Source: JAJYSO01 sp964579505 (GTDB taxonomy: Bacteria; Bacteroidota; Bacteroidia; Flavobacteriales; Flavobacteriaceae). Taken from it: 64,000 nt of DNA. Positions 7,527 through 14,536 of this stretch are shown in pieces (within the stretch, counting starts at the first letter, position 1; every line of letters starts with the position of its first letter). The position numbers and the translations under genes are program-made. The stretch covers positions 163,767 through 227,766 of the forward strand of contig CAZOGC010000003.1 of NCBI GenBank assembly GCA_964579505.1, in the 5' to 3' direction. The notes under the pieces were generated by a model that saw only the letters and a list, made by a program, of their open reading frames with translations, was not told the origin of the DNA and searched no databases.

Positions 7527-8171
7527 TTAATTTTTTGCCAGTTTGGGTGCCGAGCCTATTTTGGTGAGTACCATATAGTCTTTACTATGTTGGTTAGATA
7601 CAGGAAACATTTTAGGCGCTTTCCCATTAGGGCAATCTTCTAGATTAATAATAGAACGAGTACTTACTAAAACAAATTTCATTTTAGTTGGATGACCACT
7701 TAGAATATTTATAAAAATTTTTCCGTGTTGCCCGCAAGAATATTCTTTTCCGAAGTACTTTAAAATATAATATTTTTTTTGAGGGTTTAACAACCAACCT
7801 CTAACAAGTAGAGCATCGTCTAAAGTGCTATTTAAGGTGTTTATTAATATTTGACCACTAGCAGAGGTTATTTTGTAGCGCATAATTAGTTTATCTATTG
7901 TTATTCCATAATGTGTTACGGCTTTTTTGTTAAATGTAATTAAGTAAGTTTTATCGTTAAACTGTCCCGTCCAAGTGCCTTCGTATTTGTCCAACAAATG
8001 ATGAATGTCTTTTATATAAGTTACCCCTTTTGGTAGCTTTTCATGATTAACAAACGTTTGCCAATCTTTATCTAATGGGAATATATTTGCAGGGCATAAG
8101 GTTTGTGCTTTTACCCCCATAAAAACGTAAAAAAAGAATACCGCACTAAGAAGGAGTTTTTTTGAATTCAT
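7527..8171 (-). CDS. Secreted DUF6705-like protein, paralogue 4 (most divergent)
   Basis: 214 aa with a signal peptide (ending GVKAQ). The family signature is retained: TYIKDIHHLLDKYEGTWTG, MRYKITSASGQILINTL, YSCGQHG, EDCPNGK and MVLTKIGSAP. It lacks the Pro/Gly tail of the other three and ends SAPKLAKN. It is first in the leftward gene row of the island. No clear TAnnTTTG element is visible upstream, so its promoter is unresolved. Function is unknown. Confidence 0.75.
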   Translation of the reverse strand: MNSKKLLLSAVFFFYVFMGVKAQTLCPANIFPLDKDWQTFVNHEKLPKGVTYIKDIHHLLDKYEGTWTGQFNDKTYLITFNKKAVTHYGITIDKLIMRYKITSASGQILINTLNSTLDDALLVRGWLLNPQKKYYILKYFGKEYSCGQHGKIFINILSGHPTKMKFVLVSTRSIINLEDCPNGKAPKMFPVSNQHSKDYMVLTKIGSAPKLAKN

Positions 8172-8213
8172 AAATAAGATTATACGTTTCTATACGGCAT
8201 GTCCTAAACTAAC

Positions 8214-8241
8214 AGAGCCCTCAACCGGTGTTGAAGGCTCT
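8214..8241. terminator. Hairpin between fabD and the DUF6705-like island
   Basis: Arms AGAGCC / GGCTCT extended by imperfect CTCAAC / GTTGAA pairing around CGGT. It sits about 50 bp after the fabD stop and so is the likely fabD terminator. Confidence 0.6.
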
Positions 8242-8288
8242 AAAGATAGTTAATTATATGTTAAATAAAAAACGGTATTATATGTAGA

Positions 8289-9170
8289 TTATAGCTGAGG
8301 TTTTACAACCGACACTTGTCGGTTAATTTTGCGCATCAGTCCCATTAAGACTTTTCCGGGGCCTACTTCCACAAATTCAGTAGCCCCATCGGCAATCATT
8401 TGTTGCATACTTTGGGTCCATTTTACCGGAGCCGTAAGTTGCATGTTTAAGTTGTGTTGAATTTCTTTAGGGTCGGTTACAGCGGTGGTCGTCACGTTTT
8501 GGTAAACCGGGCAATTGGGGGCATGAAAAGTGGTTTGCGCAATGGCTTGTGCCAATTCTTCTCTAGCCGGCTCCATAAGCGGGGAGTGAAAAGCGCCACT
8601 TACGGGTAGTAAAACACAGCGTTTGGCTCCTTCAGCAGTTAGGGATTCACAAGCAGTTTTTACCGCTTTTTCTTCTCCGGAGATTACAATCTGTCCGGGG
8701 CAATTGTAATTAGCGGCTACCACGGTTCCGGGGGTAGCTGCACAAATAGTTTCTACTACTTTGTCAGTTAATCCTAATACGGCCGCCATAGTAGAAGTTT
8801 GCTGTTCGCAGGCTTTTTGCATGGCTTGCGCCCGTTTAGCCACTAGGGTTAAGGCATCTTCAAAAGCCAAGGCACCGCTGGCTACCAAGGCCGAAAATTC
8901 TCCGAGGGAGTGGCCGGCCACCATCGCCGGTTTTTCAGATTGACTAATAATGTGGTTTAAAATAACCGAATGTAAAAAGATGGCAGGCTGGGTAACTTTT
9001 GTTTGTTTGAGCTCTTCAGCGGTGCCTTCAAACATAATTTTAGTAATTGAAAATCCCAAAATCTCATCGGCTTGGTCAAATAGCGCTTTGGCTTCGGGAT
9101 ATTCTTGATATAAATCGGCTCCCATACCCGGAAATTGGGCTCCCTGTCCGGGAAAAATAGATGCTTTCAT
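8289..9170 (-). CDS. fabD: Malonyl-CoA:ACP transacylase FabD
   Basis: 293 aa, usual length for FabD. It transfers malonyl from CoA to acyl carrier protein, supplying fatty-acid elongation in the cytoplasm. The N-terminus has FPGQGAQ (oxyanion-hole Gln), the nucleophile elbow is GHSLGE with Ser at about 88, and the catalytic His lies in GAFHSP (about 195). The C-terminal EVGPGKVL is also typical. It is monocistronic here, with a TATATTTG -7 element (9206-9199) about 30 bp upstream of the ATG and a hairpin after it. Identification is firm. Confidence 0.97.
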   Translation of the reverse strand: MKASIFPGQGAQFPGMGADLYQEYPEAKALFDQADEILGFSITKIMFEGTAEELKQTKVTQPAIFLHSVILNHIISQSEKPAMVAGHSLGEFSALVASGALAFEDALTLVAKRAQAMQKACEQQTSTMAAVLGLTDKVVETICAATPGTVVAANYNCPGQIVISGEEKAVKTACESLTAEGAKRCVLLPVSGAFHSPLMEPAREELAQAIAQTTFHAPNCPVYQNVTTTAVTDPKEIQHNLNMQLTAPVKWTQSMQQMIADGATEFVEVGPGKVLMGLMRKINRQVSVVKPQL

Positions 9171-9198
9171 AGTGGTGAATTAAATTTTTTAACGGCCA

Positions 9199-9206
9199 CA
9201 AATATA
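9199..9206 (-). promoter_or_regulatory. -7 element of fabD
   Basis: TATATTTG on the minus strand, 29 bp before the fabD ATG. It lies inside a 7-bp inverted repeat pair (AACGGCC at 9191 / GGCCGTT at 9221). No good TTG is seen at the -33 position. Confidence 0.55.
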
Positions 9207-9250
9207 ATAAAAATTGAAGGGGCCGTTGACGTTGCTTTTTAGCGTTAAAA

Positions 9251-9306
9251 AAAGTGTAGAAAAAATCTACATAAAACTGTAGATTTAATTCGTTTTTCTA
9301 CACTTT
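9251..9306. repeat. Nested perfect palindrome upstream of fabD
   Basis: Outer 14-bp arms AAAGTGTAGAAAAA (9251-9264) and TTTTTCTACACTTT (9293-9306) are perfect complements. Inside them ATCTACA (9265-9271) and TGTAGAT (9278-9284) form a second stem. This could be a cruciform, an operator, or an RNA stem-loop. The rest of the 9171-9707 gap holds the fabD promoter, a possible small RNA with terminator (9531-9599) and the promoter of the next gene. Confidence 0.75.
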
Positions 9307-9530
9307 TGTATTCTTAAATAGGAAGTGTGTTGTCTGTAATATGCTGATACACAAATTTATATAAAAACAATAAAAATCAGGTATTCTGGAATGGTTTTGG
9401 CTAGTTTACTATAAGATTATGTAAACAAAGCGAGTATTGTTTTTTTGTAATCGTAAAAAGTAGCCAGTTAAACTTGAATTTTGTATTTAAATGAAAGAAG
9501 AAGGAAAAATCCACTGATTTGATGTTGAAT

Positions 9531-9599
9531 GTAGCAAAAGCTACTTTTGAAGAGGCCTCTATTACTTCCCTTAACCCCACAGCAGAGGTCTCTTTTTTT
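9531..9599 (+). ncRNA. Candidate small structured RNA / orphan terminator
   Basis: A 5-bp stem with an AAAA loop (GTAGC...GCTAC, 9531-9544) is followed by a 10-bp stem AGAGGCCTCT / AGAGGTCTCT (9551-9560 with 9584-9593, one G-U pair) and a run of seven T. This is a good rho-independent terminator on the plus strand, yet no protein gene ends here. The next gene starts at 9708 from its own promoter. A short RNA or leader transcript ending near 9600 is the simplest reading; its 5' end is not visible. A 33-codon open frame spans the same DNA but has no supporting signal. Confidence 0.4.
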
Positions 9600-9657
9600 G
9601 TTTTATACGAAAGTGATTTTTGAAATAGACTAAATATTTTGAATGTCACTCCTGTAT

Positions 9658-9692
9658 TTGTTAATTCCTTAGACGTTAATTTTATACTTTTG
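9658..9692 (+). promoter_or_regulatory. Promoter of the sigma54 response-regulator gene
   Basis: TTG (9658-9660), a 24-bp spacer (slightly long) and TACTTTTG (9685-9692). Transcription from here starts downstream of any longer upstream start, fixing the ATG at 9708. Confidence 0.65.
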
Positions 9693-9707
9693 CATCAAAA
9701 TAGGTTT

Positions 9708-11081
9708 ATGGCTAAGGTATTACTTGTAGATGATGATGTAGCATTTTGCAAAATGTTAGAAACCTTTTTAGGTAAAAAAGGATATGCGGTAGAAACAGCG
9801 CTCTCGGCAGAAGCGGCATTTAAAAAATTAAAATCTACTGCATATGATATTATCCTTTCTGATGTGCGCTTACCACAAAAAGACGGCACAGAAATTTTAA
9901 AACAAGCTAAGATAGAATCACCTAAAACACAGGTGATTTTAATGACGGGATATGCTGAGGTAAGCTTAGCAGTAGATGCTATGAAAAAAGGAGCATTTGA
10001 TTATATTTCTAAACCTATCAACCCGAGTAATATGTTAGAAACCATTCAGCAGGCACTCGCCACTCCGGCTGAATCGTCTATTCCTAAAACAACTAATAAA
10101 CCTACAAAATCAAAACCAAAATCGACTGCAAATCCGGTTGCTAAAACGTTAGGGTCACCTGAGTTTGTTTCAGGAGTCAGTGACGCTTCTAAAAAACTGA
10201 ATCACTATATAAAATTAGTGGCTCCTACCAATATGTCGGTTTTGATTGTGGGCGATAGCGGAACCGGAAAAGAATATGCTGCTAAACAAATTCACGATCA
10301 AAGTAAACGTGCATCGGCTCCTTTTGTAGCGGTTGATTGTGGCGCTATTCCTAAAGAATTGGCAGCTAGTGAGTTTTTTGGCCATTTAAAAGGTTCTTTT
10401 ACAGGAGCGGTAAATGACAAGACCGGTCATTTTGAAGCCGCTAATGGAGGGACACTTTTTTTAGACGAAATAGGGAATTTGAGTTATGATTTGCAGGTAC
10501 AGTTGTTACGTGCCTTGCAAGAGCGAAAAATAAAACCGGTGGGGAGCAATAAAGAGATTGAAGTAGATATACGAGTGGTGGCGGCTACCAATGATAATTT
10601 AGAAAAAGCGGTAGAAAAAGGTTCTTTTCGAGAAGATTTATTTCATCGACTCAATGAGTTTTCTATTGCGATGCCCACCCTTAAAGAACGCACAGATGAC
10701 CTGATTATTTTTGCGAATCATTTTTTAGAAAAGGCCAATGAAGAGCTCGATAAAGAAGTGGTTGGTTTTGATGATGAGGTGCTTTCAACTTTTAAAAATT
10801 ATACATGGCCGGGCAACCTGCGTGAGTTGCAAAACTATATAAAACGAGCGGTGTTGTTTACAGAAGGAACGCTCATCACTAAAGCGGTACTTCCGGATAA
10901 ATTATTGGCGGCTCCATTGCCCAATGAGGAAGAAGGCCTCTATAAAAACCAGCATGAAAAACAACTTATTATTGAAGCTTTAAAAGCTACCGGAGGTAAT
11001 AAAAGCAAAGCTGCTCGTAAGCTTCACATAGATCGAAAAACGCTTTATAATAAACTTAAAACCTATCAAATAGATTTGTAA
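9708..11081 (+). CDS. Sigma54-dependent response regulator (NtrC family)
   Basis: 457 aa from ATG 9708. The receiver domain (1-120) has the acidic pair in VDDD, phospho-acceptor Asp52 (LSDVRLP) and Lys102. A basic, Thr/Pro/Lys-rich linker follows. The AAA+ domain (about 153-390) has Walker A GDSGTGKE (182-189), the sigma54-contact loop as GSFTGA (229-234; Ala to Ser versus the usual GAFTGA) and Walker B GTLFLDEIG. A C-terminal Fis-type helix-turn-helix (GNKSKAARKLHIDRKTLYNK) binds DNA. It activates transcription by RpoN-RNA polymerase after phosphorylation. No kinase is adjacent; the hybrid kinase at 17175 is the nearest candidate partner. A longer start at 9639 is rejected because the promoter lies inside it. 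Confidence 0.95.
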   Translation: MAKVLLVDDDVAFCKMLETFLGKKGYAVETALSAEAAFKKLKSTAYDIILSDVRLPQKDGTEILKQAKIESPKTQVILMTGYAEVSLAVDAMKKGAFDYISKPINPSNMLETIQQALATPAESSIPKTTNKPTKSKPKSTANPVAKTLGSPEFVSGVSDASKKLNHYIKLVAPTNMSVLIVGDSGTGKEYAAKQIHDQSKRASAPFVAVDCGAIPKELAASEFFGHLKGSFTGAVNDKTGHFEAANGGTLFLDEIGNLSYDLQVQLLRALQERKIKPVGSNKEIEVDIRVVAATNDNLEKAVEKGSFREDLFHRLNEFSIAMPTLKERTDDLIIFANHFLEKANEELDKEVVGFDDEVLSTFKNYTWPGNLRELQNYIKRAVLFTEGTLITKAVLPDKLLAAPLPNEEEGLYKNQHEKQLIIEALKATGGNKSKAARKLHIDRKTLYNKLKTYQIDL

Positions 11082-11116
11082 AATTTCTAGGTTGATAATA
11101 CTAAATAACCAAAAAA

Positions 11117-11140
11117 GGCTCTATACTAGAGCCCTTTTAT
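11117..11140. terminator. Bidirectional terminator between the response regulator and acs
   Basis: GGCTCTA / TAGAGCC stem with a TAC loop, flanked by A6 on one side and TTTTATTT on the other. It can serve the convergent genes on both strands. Confidence 0.8.
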
Positions 11141-11183
11141 TTATAAAAAAATCATAGTAGCAAGAGATAACTATTTTCTAGTT

Positions 11184-13097
11184 TTATAGCGCATGGGCTT
11201 TGATATCTTCTACTACTTCCGGATTGACGAGTGTAGAAGTATCGCCAATATCTTCTAGACTATGCGCGGCAATCTTCCGTAAAATGCGCCGCATAATTTT
11301 AGCACTTCGCGTTTTTGGCAAATCTTCTACAAACTGAATCTTATCAGGTTTAGCAATAGCCCCCATAGTTTTGGCTACCAAACCGCGTATTTCTTGTTTC
11401 AGTTCGTCTGAAGCGTCTTCAATATTGTTGAGGATGATGTAGGCATAAAGAGCTTTCCCCTTAATTTTGTGAGGGTAACCTACAATAGCACTTTCCGATA
11501 CTTTGGGGTGCAAGTTGATAGCGTTTTCAACCGGTGCCGTTTCTAAATTGTGCCCCGAAACAATAATAATATCATCTACCCGTCCGGTAATGCGGTAATC
11601 GCCCTCCTCATCGCGGTAGGCGCCATCACCAGAAAAATATTTTCCATTAAAAGTTGAAAAATATACCCTTTTGTATCGCTCGTGGTTGTTCCAAATAGTT
11701 CGAGCCATAGATGGCCAAGGGGCTTTCATTGCTAAACGCCCGGAAATTTTTTGTCCATTAAATTCAATTTCATTTCCATCATCATCCATAATGGCTGGTT
11801 GAACACCGGGTAGGGGTAAGGTGGCAAAGGTGGGTTTAGCTTTATTTACGCCCGGCATAGTAGAAATCATAATGGCACCTGTTTCGGTTTGCCACCATGT
11901 ATCTACAATAGGGCATTTCTCTTTTCCGATGTGTTTGTGATACCATTGCCACGCCTCTTCGTTAATAGGTTCTCCTACACTCCCCAACACTTTTAAAGAT
12001 GATAAATCGTGTGTGTTTACGTAGTCTAAAGATTGGGTAGCTAATGAGCGGATGGCTGTAGGAGCGGTATAAAAATGGGTTACATGATGTTTCTCTACAA
12101 TCTCCCAAAATCGACCGGCATCCGGAAAAGTAGGAATACCCTCAAACATCATAGTGGTGGCTCCGGCACTAAGCGGACCATATATAATGTAGGAGTGACC
12201 GGTAATCCAACCTATATCTGCCGTACACCAATATACAGCGTCCGGATCGGGTTGAAAGACATTTTGAAAGGTAAAGGTGGTACCAATCATATAGCCGGCA
12301 GTGGTATGCACCATTCCTTTAGGCGTACCGGTAGAACCGGAGGTGTGTAATATAAAAAGCGGATCTTCAGCATCCATTTCTTCGGCTAAACAATCCGGCT
12401 GTACTTTTTTTAATTCATCTCGCCAATATACGTCCCGGCCTTCTTGCATAGCAAATTCTTGATCAGCATGGCGGTAAACAATTACTTTTTTAATAGAAGG
12501 AGTTTGTTGTAAGGCTTCATCGCAAATAGATTTTAAGTCGATGTATTTTGTGCCACGATAGTTGCCATTGGCGGTAATTAATAGCTTACATGAAGCGTCA
12601 TTAATTCGTTTGGCAATAGCCGATACAGAAAAACCGGCAAAAACAATATTATGGATAGCACCAATACGGGCACAAGCTAGCATAGCTACAGCCAGTTCAG
12701 GAATCATGGGCATATATAAACATACCCGATCGCCTTTCTTAATGCCATTTTGTTTAAGTACATTGGCAAAAGCACATACGCGTTGATGGAGTTGGTTATA
12801 GGTGATGTGTTGAGTGGCGTCTTTGGGGTTGTTGGGCTCCCAGATAATTGCGTCTTTCTCTCCTTGGGTTTTAAGATGACGGTCTAAACAGTTTTCAGTA
12901 ATATTTAGTTGGCCTCCCTGAAACCATTTTACTTCCGGTTTCTCAAAATCCCAATCCAGTACTTTGTTCCATTTTTTCTTCCATTGAAATTTTTCGGCTA
13001 CTTTACCCCAGAATTCCTCAGGGGATTTCACGCTTTCTTGATAAGCTTCCTCATAGGCTGCTCGACTGCGAAAGCGAAGATCATTAGGTATTTGCAT
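11184..13097 (-). CDS. acs: Acetyl-CoA synthetase (AMP-forming)
   Basis: 637 aa, typical of Acs. It activates acetate with ATP through acetyl-AMP to acetyl-CoA in the cytoplasm. Seen: N-terminal ACAS region, AMP/ATP loop TSGSTGTPKGMVHT, WWQTETG, the adenylate-binding YFSGDGAYRDEEGDY and the C-terminal catalytic PKTRSAKIMRR containing the lysine controlled by acetylation. It is a monocistronic, leftward gene with convergent neighbour 9708-11081 and a shared terminator. Identification is firm. Confidence 0.97.
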   Translation of the reverse strand: MQIPNDLRFRSRAAYEEAYQESVKSPEEFWGKVAEKFQWKKKWNKVLDWDFEKPEVKWFQGGQLNITENCLDRHLKTQGEKDAIIWEPNNPKDATQHITYNQLHQRVCAFANVLKQNGIKKGDRVCLYMPMIPELAVAMLACARIGAIHNIVFAGFSVSAIAKRINDASCKLLITANGNYRGTKYIDLKSICDEALQQTPSIKKVIVYRHADQEFAMQEGRDVYWRDELKKVQPDCLAEEMDAEDPLFILHTSGSTGTPKGMVHTTAGYMIGTTFTFQNVFQPDPDAVYWCTADIGWITGHSYIIYGPLSAGATTMMFEGIPTFPDAGRFWEIVEKHHVTHFYTAPTAIRSLATQSLDYVNTHDLSSLKVLGSVGEPINEEAWQWYHKHIGKEKCPIVDTWWQTETGAIMISTMPGVNKAKPTFATLPLPGVQPAIMDDDGNEIEFNGQKISGRLAMKAPWPSMARTIWNNHERYKRVYFSTFNGKYFSGDGAYRDEEGDYRITGRVDDIIIVSGHNLETAPVENAINLHPKVSESAIVGYPHKIKGKALYAYIILNNIEDASDELKQEIRGLVAKTMGAIAKPDKIQFVEDLPKTRSAKIMRRILRKIAAHSLEDIGDTSTLVNPEVVEDIKAHAL

Positions 13098-13267
13098 AAT
13101 TGTAAGTTTTTGATTCTATAAATGTACTAAAACCTATAGAAAAAAGATAAAAATGAATGCTGAAAATAAAATAGCGGTAGAAAGCAATGGGAATGGGTGT
13201 GTAGTAAATACAAAATCAATACGTTACTTATATAGCATGGTTTACATTTATTATTTAAGCATAAAAA

Positions 13268-13285
13268 AGCCGGGTTTCCCCGGCT
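13268..13285 (-). terminator. greA terminator
   Basis: AGCCGGG / CCCGGCT stem followed on the minus strand by TTTTTTAT, about 30 bp after the greA stop. Nothing else is seen in the 13098-13315 gap. Confidence 0.85.
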
Positions 13286-13315
13286 CTGCAAAAAAACAAT
13301 ATGTGTGTAAAGAGA

Positions 13316-13792
13316 CTAGTCTCTTGTAATTTCTAGTATCTCAAAAGTAATGCTGCCGTTTGGAATTTTGATTGCTACTTCTTCGCCTACTTTTTTTCCA
13401 AGCAAGCCTTTTCCTATGGGCGAGTCTACCGAAATTTTTCCGGCCTTTAAGTTGGCTTCGGTTTGAGCTACTAATTTGTAGGTCATTTCTTGTCCGTTGG
13501 CTTTATTTTTTATTTTAACCTTACTGTGCACAAGGGCCTTTGAGGTGTCTAGTTTAGATTCGTTAAGAATACGTGCATTAGCTACAGTAGCTTCAAGTTT
13601 TGCAATTCTTGTTTCTAGGAGTCCTTGTGCTTCTTTGGCGGCATCATATTCGGCATTTTCGCTCAAATCACCTTTATCTCGTGCATCTGCAATAGCTTGA
13701 GAGGCCTTTGGGCGTTCTACATCTTTCAGGTAATTGAGCTCATCTCTCAATTTTTTTAAACCTTCGGCTGTATAATACGATACATTTCCCAT
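13316..13792 (-). CDS. greA: Transcription elongation factor GreA
   Basis: 158 aa, usual GreA length. It binds the RNA polymerase secondary channel and stimulates cleavage of backtracked transcripts. The N-terminal antiparallel coiled coil carries the tip acids in DKGDLSENAEYDAAKE. The C-terminal FKBP-like domain contains SPIGKGLLGKKVGEEV. Divergent from the Rieske-like lipoprotein gene. Confidence 0.97.
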   Translation of the reverse strand: MGNVSYYTAEGLKKLRDELNYLKDVERPKASQAIADARDKGDLSENAEYDAAKEAQGLLETRIAKLEATVANARILNESKLDTSKALVHSKVKIKNKANGQEMTYKLVAQTEANLKAGKISVDSPIGKGLLGKKVGEEVAIKIPNGSITFEILEITRD

Positions 13793-13919
13793 AATTTGTT
13801 CGTTTTATTATATATATACAAAAAAATGAATCCCGCGCATACGGGATCCAGCGAAACAAATATAACAAATTTTATTGAATTTAGAAATCTTATTACCTTG
13901 TAAGCCCAAAAAAAGTGTT

Positions 13920-14369
13920 ATGAAATTACGTTTTATAGAGCTGGTATTTGTTTGTCTTTTAGGGGTATCTTGTAGCTCTAATCACCCATCTTATAACAAC
14001 CCTAATTTATTGAATGTAACCGTTCATTTTACAGTAAATATAAGTTTACCCCAATTCTCACCATTACAATTTGTGATGAATCCGGTTTATGTGGGTGGTT
14101 ATGGCAATGGCGGAGTTATCTTGATGAAAGTAGGGACGGATGCGTATGTGGCTTTTGATGCGGCAGACCCTAATCACCTGGTAGAAAACTGCTCTACATT
14201 AAAGATTAATGGTATTCAAGGAGTTTGTCAATGTAGTGATCACAACACCTATAATTTAGCTACCGGAACCGTTATTGAGAGTAAAAGCGGCGGAAAAAGT
14301 TTTGAATATACCATGAAACCCTATCGTGTAACCGATAATGGCAATGGCACTTTAACGATTAGTAATTAA
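13920..14369 (+). CDS. Lipoprotein with degenerate Rieske-like domain
   Basis: 149 aa from ATG 13920. Signal peptide with lipobox LGVSC, Cys at about 18. The rest matches a small Flavobacteria family next to greA that resembles Rieske ferredoxin domains: a DAYVAFDAADPN strand, ENCSTLKINGIQGVCQCSDH, then a YNLATG...YTMKPYRV tail. The cysteines (C..., CQC) sit where a Rieske cluster would be bound, but the ligand histidines of CxH...CxxH are not in place. It probably does not hold a normal 2Fe-2S cluster. Role unknown; periplasmic location is inferred. A longer start at 13875 would spoil the signal peptide. Confidence 0.8.
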   Translation: MKLRFIELVFVCLLGVSCSSNHPSYNNPNLLNVTVHFTVNISLPQFSPLQFVMNPVYVGGYGNGGVILMKVGTDAYVAFDAADPNHLVENCSTLKINGIQGVCQCSDHNTYNLATGTVIESKSGGKSFEYTMKPYRVTDNGNGTLTISN

Positions 14370-14373
14370 TGAA

Positions 14374-14407
14374 TTTTGACAGGCTATTTTATGTAAGCCT
14401 GTCAAAA
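14374..14407 (+). terminator. Terminator of the Rieske-like lipoprotein gene
   Basis: Perfect 12-bp stem TTTTGACAGGCT / AGCCTGTCAAAA directly after the stop codon, followed by an A/T stretch. Confidence 0.8.
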
Positions 14408-14478
14408 TATTCACCTTCGGTCTACTAAAATAGACTTATTTTTTGCAGCCTTCGTTTATCGTAAAAAGAATGTAAAAA

Positions 14479-14527
14479 CCCGTTGTACATCGAGGGGCGA
14501 TTTTAATTATCCTAAATGTACAACAGG
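14479..14527 (-). terminator. Hairpin downstream of the TonB receptor
   Basis: Arms CCCGTTGTACAT and ATGTACAACAGG (11 of 12 pairing) around a 25-nt loop, just after the receptor stop. The loop is long and the U run weak, so the terminator role is tentative. Confidence 0.5.
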
Positions 14528-14536
14528 TGAGCTACC

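Noticed and set aside
9401..9649. 82-aa open frame on the minus strand in the fabD/response-regulator gap
   Set aside because: Composition is biased to Phe/Lys/Asn, no start signal or family resemblance, and it runs antisense through the terminator at 9551-9599.
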